A stretch of 64,000 nt of DNA from JBDRRP01 sp964446485. GTDB taxonomy: Bacteria > Desulfobacterota > Desulfobacteria > Desulfobacterales > JBDRRP01. The DNA lies in assembly GCA_964446485.1 (NCBI GenBank), contig CAYUOU010000001.1, positions 124,001 to 188,000 of the forward strand. The letters run 5' to 3'. Below are positions 8,984-16,662 of this stretch, piece after piece. Numbering within the stretch: position 1 is the stretch's first letter; every line of letters begins with the position of its first letter. The translations under genes and the position numbers were made by a program. The notes under the pieces are model-generated. The model saw nothing but the letters and a program-made list of their open reading frames with translations, was not told where the DNA came from and searched no databases.

Positions 8984-9022
8984 AAAAAAACCTCTCAAAA
9001 CCCTGAGTGCGGCTCTGAGAGG
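8984..9022 (-). terminator. rho-independent terminator between aroB and asd
   Basis: On the minus strand CCTCTCA (9022-9016) pairs with TGAGAGG (8997-8991), immediately followed by seven T residues (8990-8984). The loop is long (18 nt) and contains GC-rich sequence that can shift the pairing. It ends the aroB transcript or, lying only 46 bp before the asd start, could serve as an attenuator of asd. Confidence 0.65.
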
Positions 9023-9111
9023 CGTGTGGTTGGCCGGTGTGCTGCTAATGCCGCTTCAAGAGCCGATTCCTTCCGGTGGTGGTCACTCGCCGAGTGCCGT
9101 CCTTGATGCAA

Positions 9112-9219
9112 TCATTGGAAAAAGTCAAGTGCCGGTGCTGGTGCTGGAGATCCTATCCGCATGAACACTGCAAAAATGGCCAATATCGGCGCGGGGATGC
9201 TGTCGATGAGTTTCCACAT
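9112..9219 (-). CDS. possible 35-residue small membrane protein
   Basis: A short frame begins ATG at 9219, directly after the aroB stop, and encodes MWKLIDSIPAPILAIFAVFM followed by a Pro/Ala-rich tail ending in DFFQ. The MWK-x-ID-xIP-x-P opening with a single hydrophobic helix looks like small (about 70-residue) membrane proteins I recall from sulfate reducers; this copy would be half that length and its tail does not match, so it may be a frameshifted remnant. There is no strong ribosome site. A chance open frame remains possible. Confidence 0.3.
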   Translation of the reverse strand: MWKLIDSIPAPILAIFAVFMRIGSPAPAPALDFFQ

Positions 9220-9223
9220 GGGA

Positions 9224-10252
9224 TCACTTTCTTTCCATGATCGCCGGTTCCAGCTCGGCGATGGGGATCTCTTGAACCACCGCACTGCCCAGACCCGTCA
9301 AGAGTACGAAATGTATGCTTTCTCCAGCCCGTTTTTTGTCACGGCGCAGCGCGTCGATGAGCGCCGCCCCGTCGGCCGGAATGTCAAGGGGCAGTCCATA
9401 GTCGGCGATCAGGATTTTCAGGCGCTCGGATTCGGTGGAAGAGAGCAGGCCGCGGGCCACCGACAGGTCGGCGGCGAATGCCATCCCCGCCGCGACGGCC
9501 TCGCCGTGGCTGACCCCGGTGGTTTTTTCGATGGCATGCCCCAGCGTGTGGCCGAAGTTCAGTTTGCGGCGCTCGCCCGCCTCTTTCTCATCGCGGTTGA
9601 CAATGTCGGCCTTGAGGGCCACCGAGTCATAGACGAACCGTTCGATGACGGCGGTGTCCAGATTGCGGGCACCGTCGATGTTGTTCTCCATGAAGTCGAA
9701 CAGGGGCGCGTTGCCGATGGCCGCGTGCTTGATAATTTCGGCGAAGCCGCTGTGCCGCTCCGCCCGGGGCAGCGTCTTGAGCATTTCCAGGTCGCAGACC
9801 ACGAATTCGGGCTGGTTGAAGACCCCCACCATGTTCTTGTACCCGCCGTAGTTGACGCCGTTTTTGCCCCCCACGCTGGCATCGACCTGCGCCAGCAGGG
9901 TGGAGGCCACGAAACCGAACCGGATGCCACGCAGGTACGTCGACGCAACGAACCCGGTGACATCGCAGACGATGCCGCCGCCGACACCCAGGACGAAAGC
10001 GGAACGGTCGGCTTCCCTGGCGATGAGGTCGCCGTAGAGCGCTGCGGCCGTGTCCAGGGTCTTTGCGCTCTCACCGACCCCCATGGCGATGACGGGGGCA
10101 TCCGGGAACTGATCCGCGTAGAGTTTTCCAACGATGGTGTCGGTGATGATGATGGTGCGGCCGCCCGGCACGTATTGGGAGACGTTTTCCAAACGCTCGC
10201 CCACCAGCAGTCGGGAATGCCCCGTGGCGCCCTGTACGTCGAATGTTTTCAT
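9224..10252 (-). CDS. aroB: 3-dehydroquinate synthase
   Basis: Cyclises DAHP to 3-dehydroquinate, the second step of the shikimate pathway. The 342-residue protein is close to the family length (about 360). It has the NAD-binding GVGGGIVCDVTGFVASTYLRGI, the phosphate/metal block LLAQVDASVGGKNGVN, HSGFAEIIKHAAI and the zinc-ligand segment LNFGHTLGHAIEK, followed by a second His in GVSHGEAVAAGM. The ATG at 10252 begins MKTFDVQG. A terminator lies about 200 bp beyond its stop. The shikimate-kinase-like gene at the far right edge of this window acts later in the same pathway but is unlinked. Confidence 0.96.
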   Translation of the reverse strand: MKTFDVQGATGHSRLLVGERLENVSQYVPGGRTIIITDTIVGKLYADQFPDAPVIAMGVGESAKTLDTAAALYGDLIAREADRSAFVLGVGGGIVCDVTGFVASTYLRGIRFGFVASTLLAQVDASVGGKNGVNYGGYKNMVGVFNQPEFVVCDLEMLKTLPRAERHSGFAEIIKHAAIGNAPLFDFMENNIDGARNLDTAVIERFVYDSVALKADIVNRDEKEAGERRKLNFGHTLGHAIEKTTGVSHGEAVAAGMAFAADLSVARGLLSSTESERLKILIADYGLPLDIPADGAALIDALRRDKKRAGESIHFVLLTGLGSAVVQEIPIAELEPAIMERK

Positions 10253-10617
10253 GGATCGATTGAGCCTTTCTTCCGATAAAAAATATGCCGCGATTTTACC
10301 ACAACTCCCTCTTCAGGCCAAAGGGTATCAGACGACGGGACGCGGAGCGTTTCCATTCCACAGTCCCAAAAGGAATGCTTCGCCTCCCCATCAATCCGAT
10401 TCACGGCAGGTTTTGATGGTTGCATTTTGCCATCGGCTTGGCTAGACCATCCAAGGGAGGGCTCAAGCGCCTTCTTCCATTATGGGAGAGGGTTGGGGGG
10501 GAGGGGTATTTATAACTAGACACCATCTATACAATCAGCATTAATGGCCTTGACCTTCGATTGCCCCGTGTGCCGCCGGCCCGTAACGGTGAGCCCGCCG
10601 AAAGGAGACGTCATCCC
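10253..10617. other. intergenic region between divergent aroB and SMUG1-type gene
   Basis: 365 bp without a convincing gene. It contains a G-rich run (GGGAGAGGGTTGGGGGGGAGG near 10485-10505) and, at its right end, the AAAGGAG ribosome site (10601-10607) of the glycosylase gene. I see no clear promoter boxes, hairpin terminator or repeat. Confidence 0.5.
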
Positions 10618-11334
10618 GTGATCCACCCACTGACCCCTGTCATAGAAACGCTTCTCCAGGACCTGGCGCCCCTGTCTTTCTCACCGCCGGTCAGTCATGT
10701 GTACAACCCACTGATCTACGCCCGTGGATCCAGTGAGCGGTATCTCTCCCGCTATGGCAGTCCACCACGGGAGATCCTGCTGCTGGGCATGAATCCAGGC
10801 CCTTGGGGCATGGCGCAGACCGGTGTCCCGTTCGGAGAGGTCTCCTTTGTAAGGGATTGGTTGGGGATCACGGCGCCGGTGTCTCCTCCCGACAACGAAC
10901 ACCCCAAACGGCCGATCCTGGGGCTTGACTGCCCGCGCAGCGAAGTCAGCGGAAGACGGCTCTGGGGGTGGGCCAAGGAGCGGTGGAAAACCCCCGAGGC
11001 TTTTTTCGCGCGGTTTTTCGTGCTGAACTACTGTCCATTGGTGTTCATGGAGGCCGGGGGGAAAAACCGAACGCCCAACCAGCTGCCCGCCGCCGAGCGG
11101 ACGCCGCTGTTAGCCGCCTGCGACCGTGCTCTGCGCCGCTCTGTGGAGATCATGGCGCCGCGGTATGTCATCGGCGTTGGGGCGTTTGCTGAATCTCGGG
11201 CGCGTCAGGCGCTCAACGGCATGGATGTCCGCATTGATCGGATCATCCACCCCAGTCCGGCCAACCCCAAAGCCAATCGGGGCTGGGCGGCTGTGGTGGA
11301 ATCCGAATTGGCCGACATGGGGATCACCCTCTGA
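10618..11334 (+). CDS. single-strand-selective uracil-DNA glycosylase (SMUG1 family)
   Basis: Removes uracil and oxidised pyrimidines from DNA to start base-excision repair. The 238-residue protein carries the SMUG1 signature GMNPGPWGMAQTGVPFGE near residue 55, with the catalytic Asn, then NYCPLVFME and the DNA-intercalating motif HPSPANPKANRGW near the C-terminus, including the catalytic His. The GTG at 10618 is preferred as start because AAAGGAG lies ten bases upstream; the frame extends to a TTG at 10561 without ribosome site or homology. SMUG1 is best known from animals but occurs in scattered bacteria including Desulfobacterota. The gene stands alone. Confidence 0.9.
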   Translation: MIHPLTPVIETLLQDLAPLSFSPPVSHVYNPLIYARGSSERYLSRYGSPPREILLLGMNPGPWGMAQTGVPFGEVSFVRDWLGITAPVSPPDNEHPKRPILGLDCPRSEVSGRRLWGWAKERWKTPEAFFARFFVLNYCPLVFMEAGGKNRTPNQLPAAERTPLLAACDRALRRSVEIMAPRYVIGVGAFAESRARQALNGMDVRIDRIIHPSPANPKANRGWAAVVESELADMGITL

Positions 11335-11471
11335 ACACACAAACGCTCGGCGCTAGGAAAGGCTTGGGGCATTGTTGCGCCGGGGCCATCGCGCACTTTT
11401 CCGAGCCAAGAAATCGCTTGTTGCGCACCGCTGCACGTTGCCAGCTCTTGCACCGCGCCGGCGCCGGCCTT

Positions 11472-11858
11472 ATGTTAACTTCTATGGAGCCGACTTGGAT
11501 CATCACAGTGCTTAACCTGCTGCACATGGCGGTGCTTGCCTTGGGTGTGGTTTTCTACATCAAGCTCATGCGATATGTCGCCCAACGGGAGCATGCCGTC
11601 GCTCCGGAAACCGATGAAACCTTTCTCGCCCGTATGGCGCTCATGCAAGGCACCAGTGAATACCGTCTCTTTCACCAGGCCGCCGATACCTGGAACATCT
11701 CTGGACATCGTGCCGAAACGGATTTCAATGTCTTTGTCACTGAAGGGCGCATGCCACACTACGTGCGGGACTTCGTTCGCCGGGAGCGGCAAAAAGCGTC
11801 CCACCAGACTGAATGCGCTCCCAACTGTCCGCCATTTGGGCCAGCACACACCCACTGA
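11472..11858 (+). CDS. hypothetical single-pass membrane protein
   Basis: A 128-residue protein of unknown function. An N-terminal hydrophobic helix (about residues 8-27, WIITVLNLLHMAVLALGVVF) is followed by a charged cytoplasmic-looking region with GTSEYRLFHQAADTWNISGH and a basic helix RDFVRRERQKASHQ, then a short Cys/Pro tail. The ATG at 11472 is chosen because the hydrophobic helix starts just after it; ATG at 11484 is equally possible and no ribosome site decides. It ends 61 bp before the convergent patatin-like gene. I do not recognise the family. Confidence 0.5.
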   Translation: MLTSMEPTWIITVLNLLHMAVLALGVVFYIKLMRYVAQREHAVAPETDETFLARMALMQGTSEYRLFHQAADTWNISGHRAETDFNVFVTEGRMPHYVRDFVRRERQKASHQTECAPNCPPFGPAHTH

Positions 11859-11919
11859 CACCCCGACCATCGCCATACCGGCATCTGCACAACGCATTCC
11901 TGCTGACCGCTTATTCCGT

Positions 11920-12999
11920 TTAGTTTGCCCGGAAAGGGCGTACCCGGTGACGGATCCGCTCACTGGCCACGTCTTCAGCAAACGTCTCGGCCAGTCGCCG
12001 GCCACCCTTCACCACGGCGTGCCAGTAGTCGATCCGGCCGTTGTCGTCCCCGGCAAATCGGTAGAAGTCCTTTCGATCGGATATTTTCCCCAAAGGCAGT
12101 GCAGCCACGAATGACGGCGACGGGGCTGCCAGCAGCAGGGTGGCCAGTGATGACGGCGACGGTTTTCGCCAGGGCAGCGACTTGTCCAGCCAACCGGGTA
12201 TGATCCGCTCGCTGTAATGGGGAAACAACGTGATTCTTTCCGGAGCGATGTGGTGCGGAATGTCCAGATGGTAGTCCAGGGCGCCGCCGTCGCGGTAGGT
12301 GCCGCATGGTGCTCCGGCGATCCCACGCACACCGGCCATGACCATGGGAATGCTTCCTGTTGCCATGAGGGCGTCCAGCGTGTTGTCTCGGGACAGTGGA
12401 ATCCGCTGGGGGGAGAAACCCGCTATCGGCCAGCAGGGGGGATCATCGGCCGGGTGGTGGAAAAGCGCGCGGCTGAAGAAGAATCTCAGCAGTGATCTGT
12501 CAACGGTGTTGGCGGCCACCGCTGCAGACAACCCAACTGCCTGAAAGAGCCGGTTTTCCACGGCACAGAGATGGCGGCAGCGAACCGCCAAAAAAGACGG
12601 CCTCAGAAACGGGTGGTTCAGCATGTCATCGACGCCGCCGGTGCCCAGGTAGGCCGCCATAATCCGGCGACTTTCCTTTGAAACCATCTTAGGCGTGGGG
12701 CGACGAGGATAGAACTGGTAGACATACGCCCGCTCGAAAGCGGCCAGGGCATCGGCGGGGTCGCGACGGCATGCGGCGGCAAAGCGCCAGGCGCCGATGG
12801 AGGCGCCCAGTAAAAACAGTGGCCGCCGGCGCCCCCGAAACCATCGGGAGAAGAGGAAACGATCCAGGTGGCTCAACACCAGCCATTTGGGGCCGCCGGC
12901 CGCCCCGGCGACCACGTCCACCATGTCCGGCCGAAGCCCACCGTCACGAATCAGGGAAATGGCTTCCGAACCGGCGTAATAGACGAGAGGATGGGTCAT
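11920..12999 (-). CDS. patatin-like phospholipase family protein
   Basis: A 359-residue predicted serine lipid hydrolase using a Ser-Asp dyad. The oxyanion segment AGAAGGPKWLVLSHLD is near residue 33, the nucleophile elbow GASIGAW (GxSxG) near residue 65 and the catalytic Asp motif DGGALDYH near residue 240, in the order expected for patatins. No signal peptide or membrane segment is seen, so it is probably cytoplasmic or peripheral. Its start overlaps the stop of the DUF362 gene by 4 bp, indicating translational coupling. Substrate is unknown; the pairing with DUF362 gives no obvious clue. Confidence 0.85.
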   Translation of the reverse strand: MTHPLVYYAGSEAISLIRDGGLRPDMVDVVAGAAGGPKWLVLSHLDRFLFSRWFRGRRRPLFLLGASIGAWRFAAACRRDPADALAAFERAYVYQFYPRRPTPKMVSKESRRIMAAYLGTGGVDDMLNHPFLRPSFLAVRCRHLCAVENRLFQAVGLSAAVAANTVDRSLLRFFFSRALFHHPADDPPCWPIAGFSPQRIPLSRDNTLDALMATGSIPMVMAGVRGIAGAPCGTYRDGGALDYHLDIPHHIAPERITLFPHYSERIIPGWLDKSLPWRKPSPSSLATLLLAAPSPSFVAALPLGKISDRKDFYRFAGDDNGRIDYWHAVVKGGRRLAETFAEDVASERIRHRVRPFRAN

Positions 13000-14339
13000 A
13001 GTGCCGGTGATACCTTGAAAAAGGATTCGTCGAACGCCGGATCGTCGACGTATCGGGCCATGAACAGGCCCGGCAGTTGATCGATATGCTCGAACAGGCC
13101 GGGATCGGCGTCGATGCCTGCCCGGTGGAGGGCCTCGAGCACCTCATTGGGTTTCGGCGGGCATCCCTTGACAGCGATCATCTTGTTGATGGCTGGATTC
13201 TCCTTGTGCCGCTGATACATGCATTTGCCCAACAGCAGGGTCATTTTCTTTCCGGGCGTGGGGTCCATCATCTTTCCGGTAAGCACTTCCACATCGCCAA
13301 ACGGCGCCCCCTTCCAGGCGAGGCGAATGGCCGAGAGCACCACGCCGTTCATCCCGGAACAATAGGTGCACATGGACGTATCGTATTTTCGGTAGGAAAT
13401 ACCGCGGATGCCTCGCTTGTGGAAGGGACGCGGCAGGCTGTCACCGTTTTCACGGGTGTACTCGAAATCCCAGGCGTGGGGGTGGGCCACTGCATCGATG
13501 GGTTCACCCACTACCGCCACATCGGAAAGGTCGAGGGGGCGGCCCTGATGGCGGGCGGCGTGCACCAGGTGCGGTACGGTGGCCGGGTCGTACCCCAGGA
13601 CGCGGGCGCCCACCATGTCTCCGGCCAGGACATCCGTCGCTGCCATGAGAATATCGCTGCGCCGGAGCTTGCCGTCAAATCCGGGACCCCGCTCGTTGGT
13701 GTAAATGCCGTCGTAGACCACCAGCATGGGCGGCATGGGATCGGCGAGGCGGGAGATCATGAAGTGAAGATCTCTATCCGGGTCGGCGCTGTGGCACCGC
13801 TTTCGGGAGGGGATGTCGATGCAGCCTTTAAGGTTTTTAATGCCAAGGCTCACCATGGTCTGATTGTGTGCCTTCATGACCGGCACATTCACCACGAAAT
13901 CGGCGTTCAGAATGTCGGTGTTGATTGCCAGGCGAATGCCGTCCCCGAGATCCACGGTTTCGAAGGGCCGCACCATCACATTGACGATTTCAACGCCGTA
14001 GCGCTGTTTCAACGCACCGTAGCCCAGGCTTTCAAATGCGTGCTGAGGGGTCCTCACGTCCCTGGGGTCCGCCGTGACGATGCCCTCTCCGATGGTGATG
14101 GCACCGGCGCCGTGCGCCTTCAGCAGTGCCACCATGTCGGCAATGACCCGTGAGGTGGTCACCACGCCCCATTTGGGAAAGTTTACGGCACGGGTCCAAA
14201 AAACGATATTGGGCTTGATGAACACCTTCGCCCCACCGGGCATGGCGGCCAGGCCGTCGCAGCCGGCCACCACGGATTCAACGGATGCATGGGGTAAGGT
14301 GTACCGAGCGATGGCCACCCGATGTCTGGTGGTTTCCAT
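12996..14339 (-). CDS. DUF362 domain-containing protein
   Basis: A 447-residue DUF362 protein. Typical blocks are VFIKPNIVFW near residue 42, the helical segment leading to IGEGIV, NVPVMKAHNQTMVSLGIKNLKGCI near residue 150 and the VVGEPI block near 280. Cysteines are present (CTYCSGMNG near residue 330, GKCMYQ, KGCPPKP), but there is no complete ferredoxin CxxCxxCxxxC set, unlike DUF362-ferredoxin fusions. DUF362 proteins are often predicted to be iron-sulfur or corrinoid-related, without a settled function. It is the first gene of a two-gene unit with the patatin-like gene. Upstream lies a perfect 20-bp palindrome shared with the divergent phosphatase gene. Confidence 0.85.
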   Translation of the reverse strand: METTRHRVAIARYTLPHASVESVVAGCDGLAAMPGGAKVFIKPNIVFWTRAVNFPKWGVVTTSRVIADMVALLKAHGAGAITIGEGIVTADPRDVRTPQHAFESLGYGALKQRYGVEIVNVMVRPFETVDLGDGIRLAINTDILNADFVVNVPVMKAHNQTMVSLGIKNLKGCIDIPSRKRCHSADPDRDLHFMISRLADPMPPMLVVYDGIYTNERGPGFDGKLRRSDILMAATDVLAGDMVGARVLGYDPATVPHLVHAARHQGRPLDLSDVAVVGEPIDAVAHPHAWDFEYTRENGDSLPRPFHKRGIRGISYRKYDTSMCTYCSGMNGVVLSAIRLAWKGAPFGDVEVLTGKMMDPTPGKKMTLLLGKCMYQRHKENPAINKMIAVKGCPPKPNEVLEALHRAGIDADPGLFEHIDQLPGLFMARYVDDPAFDESFFKVSPAL

Positions 14340-14473
14340 GGATCCTCTCTTGTCTTGTCAGCCCCCCGCGCCGATCTACGTCGGAAGCCGATGTCAACGA
14401 CTTCAAGGCGTTTGATTGGCGGCAGAAAGACCGGTAAGGCATATCGGCACGGTGCCATCCTGTCAACGTCAAA

Positions 14474-14503
14474 TATCGAACGCTTGTTCGATAAATCTTG
14501 ACA
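14474..14503. promoter_or_regulatory. perfect palindromic operator candidate next to a -35 box
   Basis: TATCGAACGCTTGTTCGATA at 14474-14493 is a perfect 8-4-8 inverted repeat, the size and style of TetR-family operators. Five bases further is TTGACA (14498-14503), a consensus -35 box pointing toward the histidine phosphatase gene at 14537; a weak -10 (TAGAGA) follows after 18 bp. The DUF362 operon diverges from the other side, so both could be controlled. No TetR gene is present in the window. Confidence 0.5.
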
Positions 14504-14536
14504 AAAAACGGGTATGCCCGGTAGAGAGATGCCCGG

Positions 14537-15220
14537 ATGATCACCATTTACGCCATACGTCACGGAAAGGCCAGCTTCGGCGCCAGCGACTACGATCGTC
14601 TGTCTTCACCGGGCATTCGCCAGTCGGAATTGCTTGGGGACTACCTCAATGCCGTGGGAATCCATTTCGACATGGTGGTTACCGGGCGACATCGCCGGCA
14701 ACGTGAAACAGCGGCGCATGTCGCCCGACGCATGCCGGGAATGCCCACCCCGACGGTCATGCCCGAATTCGATGAATTTGATACCGACGCCATCCTTTCC
14801 CTGGTGAGTGACAAAACCGGCCGCATCGGTTTCTCCGGCGCCGCGCCGCCTTCACTGCCGTCATTCAAATCGGCCATGGAGACCGCCCTCGCCAGAGCCC
14901 TTGCCACGCCGGAATGCCTGGCCCCCGAGCACCGACTGGACCGGTTCATCCAACGAGCCGGCGCCGGTATTTCCAAGCTTGTCGGCGATCTGCCGGAAGG
15001 CGGCACCATCGGCGTGTTTACTTCGGGCGGAACTATGGCGGCCTTCATGCAAATCGCCTTGAACATCCATATTGCCGAAACGATTCGGCTGCCGTGGCAG
15101 ATTTTCAACACGGCGTTCTCCACGTTCATTCATGACGGGGTGCGGCTGGAACTTCAGTCCTTCAACACGCTGCCCCACTTGGCCCAGCCGGGCCGTGAGG
15201 ACATGATCACGTTACTGTGA
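14537..15220 (+). CDS. histidine phosphatase (phosphoglycerate mutase-like) family protein
   Basis: A 227-residue branch-2-like histidine phosphatase. The catalytic phosphohistidine motif is IYAIRHGKASFG at the N-terminus (RHG). TGRHRRQRETA near residue 50 holds the second basic cluster; the late GVFTSGGTMAAFMQ replaces the usual GHG-type His with TSGG, as in the SixA/PhoE-side families with a 'SHG/TSGG' variant. The start is ATG at 14537. It is likely cytoplasmic; substrate cannot be named. It stands as a single gene divergent from DUF362. Confidence 0.85.
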   Translation: MITIYAIRHGKASFGASDYDRLSSPGIRQSELLGDYLNAVGIHFDMVVTGRHRRQRETAAHVARRMPGMPTPTVMPEFDEFDTDAILSLVSDKTGRIGFSGAAPPSLPSFKSAMETALARALATPECLAPEHRLDRFIQRAGAGISKLVGDLPEGGTIGVFTSGGTMAAFMQIALNIHIAETIRLPWQIFNTAFSTFIHDGVRLELQSFNTLPHLAQPGREDMITLL

Positions 15221-15450
15221 AGGGCGGAATATTCGGACGGGAGACGAGGAGGCCTTTTTCAGGCGGGTCCGGCCAGCCCGGCGCCCCGCTTATCCCAAAG
15301 CGGACAGTGCTCCAATATTTTAGTCTCCTTCCAAAATGCCGATTTAATCGGTATGCTGGACCGCGCCACTAAACGGGGCCCGGACGATATTACAGGGCAG
15401 TGCGGTTGCGGTCTATCAACTCGGGCAGTAGCCGGAAAGGGGACGCTTCT

Positions 15451-16632
15451 ATGAATTTGCAATGGTTGCGTGTGGTGACCACGTTGGTTTGGCTGATACC
15501 ATTTGGTGCACCCGGCCCATCGATCCATGCAGCCGAGCCCCCGATCCTCATCGGCGCTACGCTGTCGCTGACCGGCAAATACCAGGACCCCGCGAAGATG
15601 ATGCAGAATGCCAGCCGTTTGTGGGCCCGACAGGTCAATGCCAGAGGCGGCCTGCTGGGGCGGCCGGTTCGGCTGATAATTTATGACGATCAAAGTGACC
15701 CGGACCGAGTGGCGATGCTATATGAAAGGCTTATTACTCAGGACGGGGTCGATTTGGTGCTCTCGCCATATGGCACGCCATTGACACTCAGGGCGACGGA
15801 AGTGACGGAGCGACATGAAAAGGTGATGATGGCGGCGGCGGCCGCGGGCCGATCCATCTGGGAGCGGCGGCATCGATATGTGTTCGGTGTCTATGCGCTG
15901 GCCGACCGCTATTTCATCGGTCAATTGGATCTTATGGCCCGTCATGGCCTGAAGTCGGTTTATATCTTCTACGAAGACAGCCCTTTCAATCGGGATGCGG
16001 CGGCTGGCGCAGCCGAATGGGCCGAACGTTTCGGGGTTCGTGTTATTAAGTCTGTGGCTTTCGTCGACGGTTCCAAGGAGTTGCCGGGGCTCATGGCCAA
16101 TATGCCGGAATCTACGGACCACGGACTTATCTTTTCCGCATACCCCCCCGACGTCTACAGGTTTTTGAAGTTGATGCAATCCGGGGGGCGGCGACCGGCG
16201 GCCGTGGGGATGACCATAGCTCCGATTCATCCGGACTTCATAAAGCGGGCGGGCCCTATCGGCGAAGGCGTCTTTAGCCCATCCCAATGGGAGCCGGATG
16301 AACGTATCCCATTTCCCGGAACGCGCAAGTTCATCACCGATTTCCGAGCTTTTTCCGGAAACCTGCCCTCCTATCATGCCGGCTCCGCTTATGCGGCGTG
16401 CGGTATTCTAGAGGACGCTGTCAACGCCACAGGCGCGATTGACCACGAACAATTGCGTGAAGTGATCGTCGCACTGGACACCGTTACCATCATCGGTCGG
16501 TTCAAGGTGGATCACACCGGCAAGCAAATAGGCCACAATCCGATGCTGATCCAGTGGCAGAATGGAAAAAAACAAATCGTCTACCCCCTGAAAATGCAAA
16601 CCGCACCGGCGGTGTTTTCTTTTAGCCAATAA
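15451..16632 (+). CDS. periplasmic type-1 substrate-binding protein (LivK/amide-binding type)
   Basis: A 393-residue exported binding protein. An N-terminal signal peptide with hydrophobic core VVTTLVWLIPFGA ends near HAAEPP, followed by ILIGATLSLTGKYQDPAKMM, the classic opening of family-1 amino-acid/amide binding proteins, and by RPVRLIIYDDQSDPDRVAMLYERLI and YHAGSAYAACGILEDAV. ATG at 15451 has AAAGGGG upstream; the open frame begins earlier at 15400 but the signal peptide starts at 15451. No ABC permease or ATPase is nearby. Instead a membrane hybrid kinase follows after 30 bp, so the protein probably serves as the periplasmic sensor for that kinase. A 13-bp palindrome (CCGATTTAATCGG, 15339-15351) lies about 100 bp upstream. 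Confidence 0.85.
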   Translation: MNLQWLRVVTTLVWLIPFGAPGPSIHAAEPPILIGATLSLTGKYQDPAKMMQNASRLWARQVNARGGLLGRPVRLIIYDDQSDPDRVAMLYERLITQDGVDLVLSPYGTPLTLRATEVTERHEKVMMAAAAAGRSIWERRHRYVFGVYALADRYFIGQLDLMARHGLKSVYIFYEDSPFNRDAAAGAAEWAERFGVRVIKSVAFVDGSKELPGLMANMPESTDHGLIFSAYPPDVYRFLKLMQSGGRRPAAVGMTIAPIHPDFIKRAGPIGEGVFSPSQWEPDERIPFPGTRKFITDFRAFSGNLPSYHAGSAYAACGILEDAVNATGAIDHEQLREVIVALDTVTIIGRFKVDHTGKQIGHNPMLIQWQNGKKQIVYPLKMQTAPAVFSFSQ

Positions 16633-16662
16633 CGACGCTTAAAATAAGCAACCGAACCGTAC

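Noticed and set aside
9161..10279. Long plus-strand open frame opposite aroB
   Set aside because: Antisense shadow of a full-length aroB with all catalytic motifs.
13077..14153. 358-codon plus-strand frame opposite the DUF362 gene
   Set aside because: Antisense shadow; the minus-strand DUF362 protein has clear family blocks.
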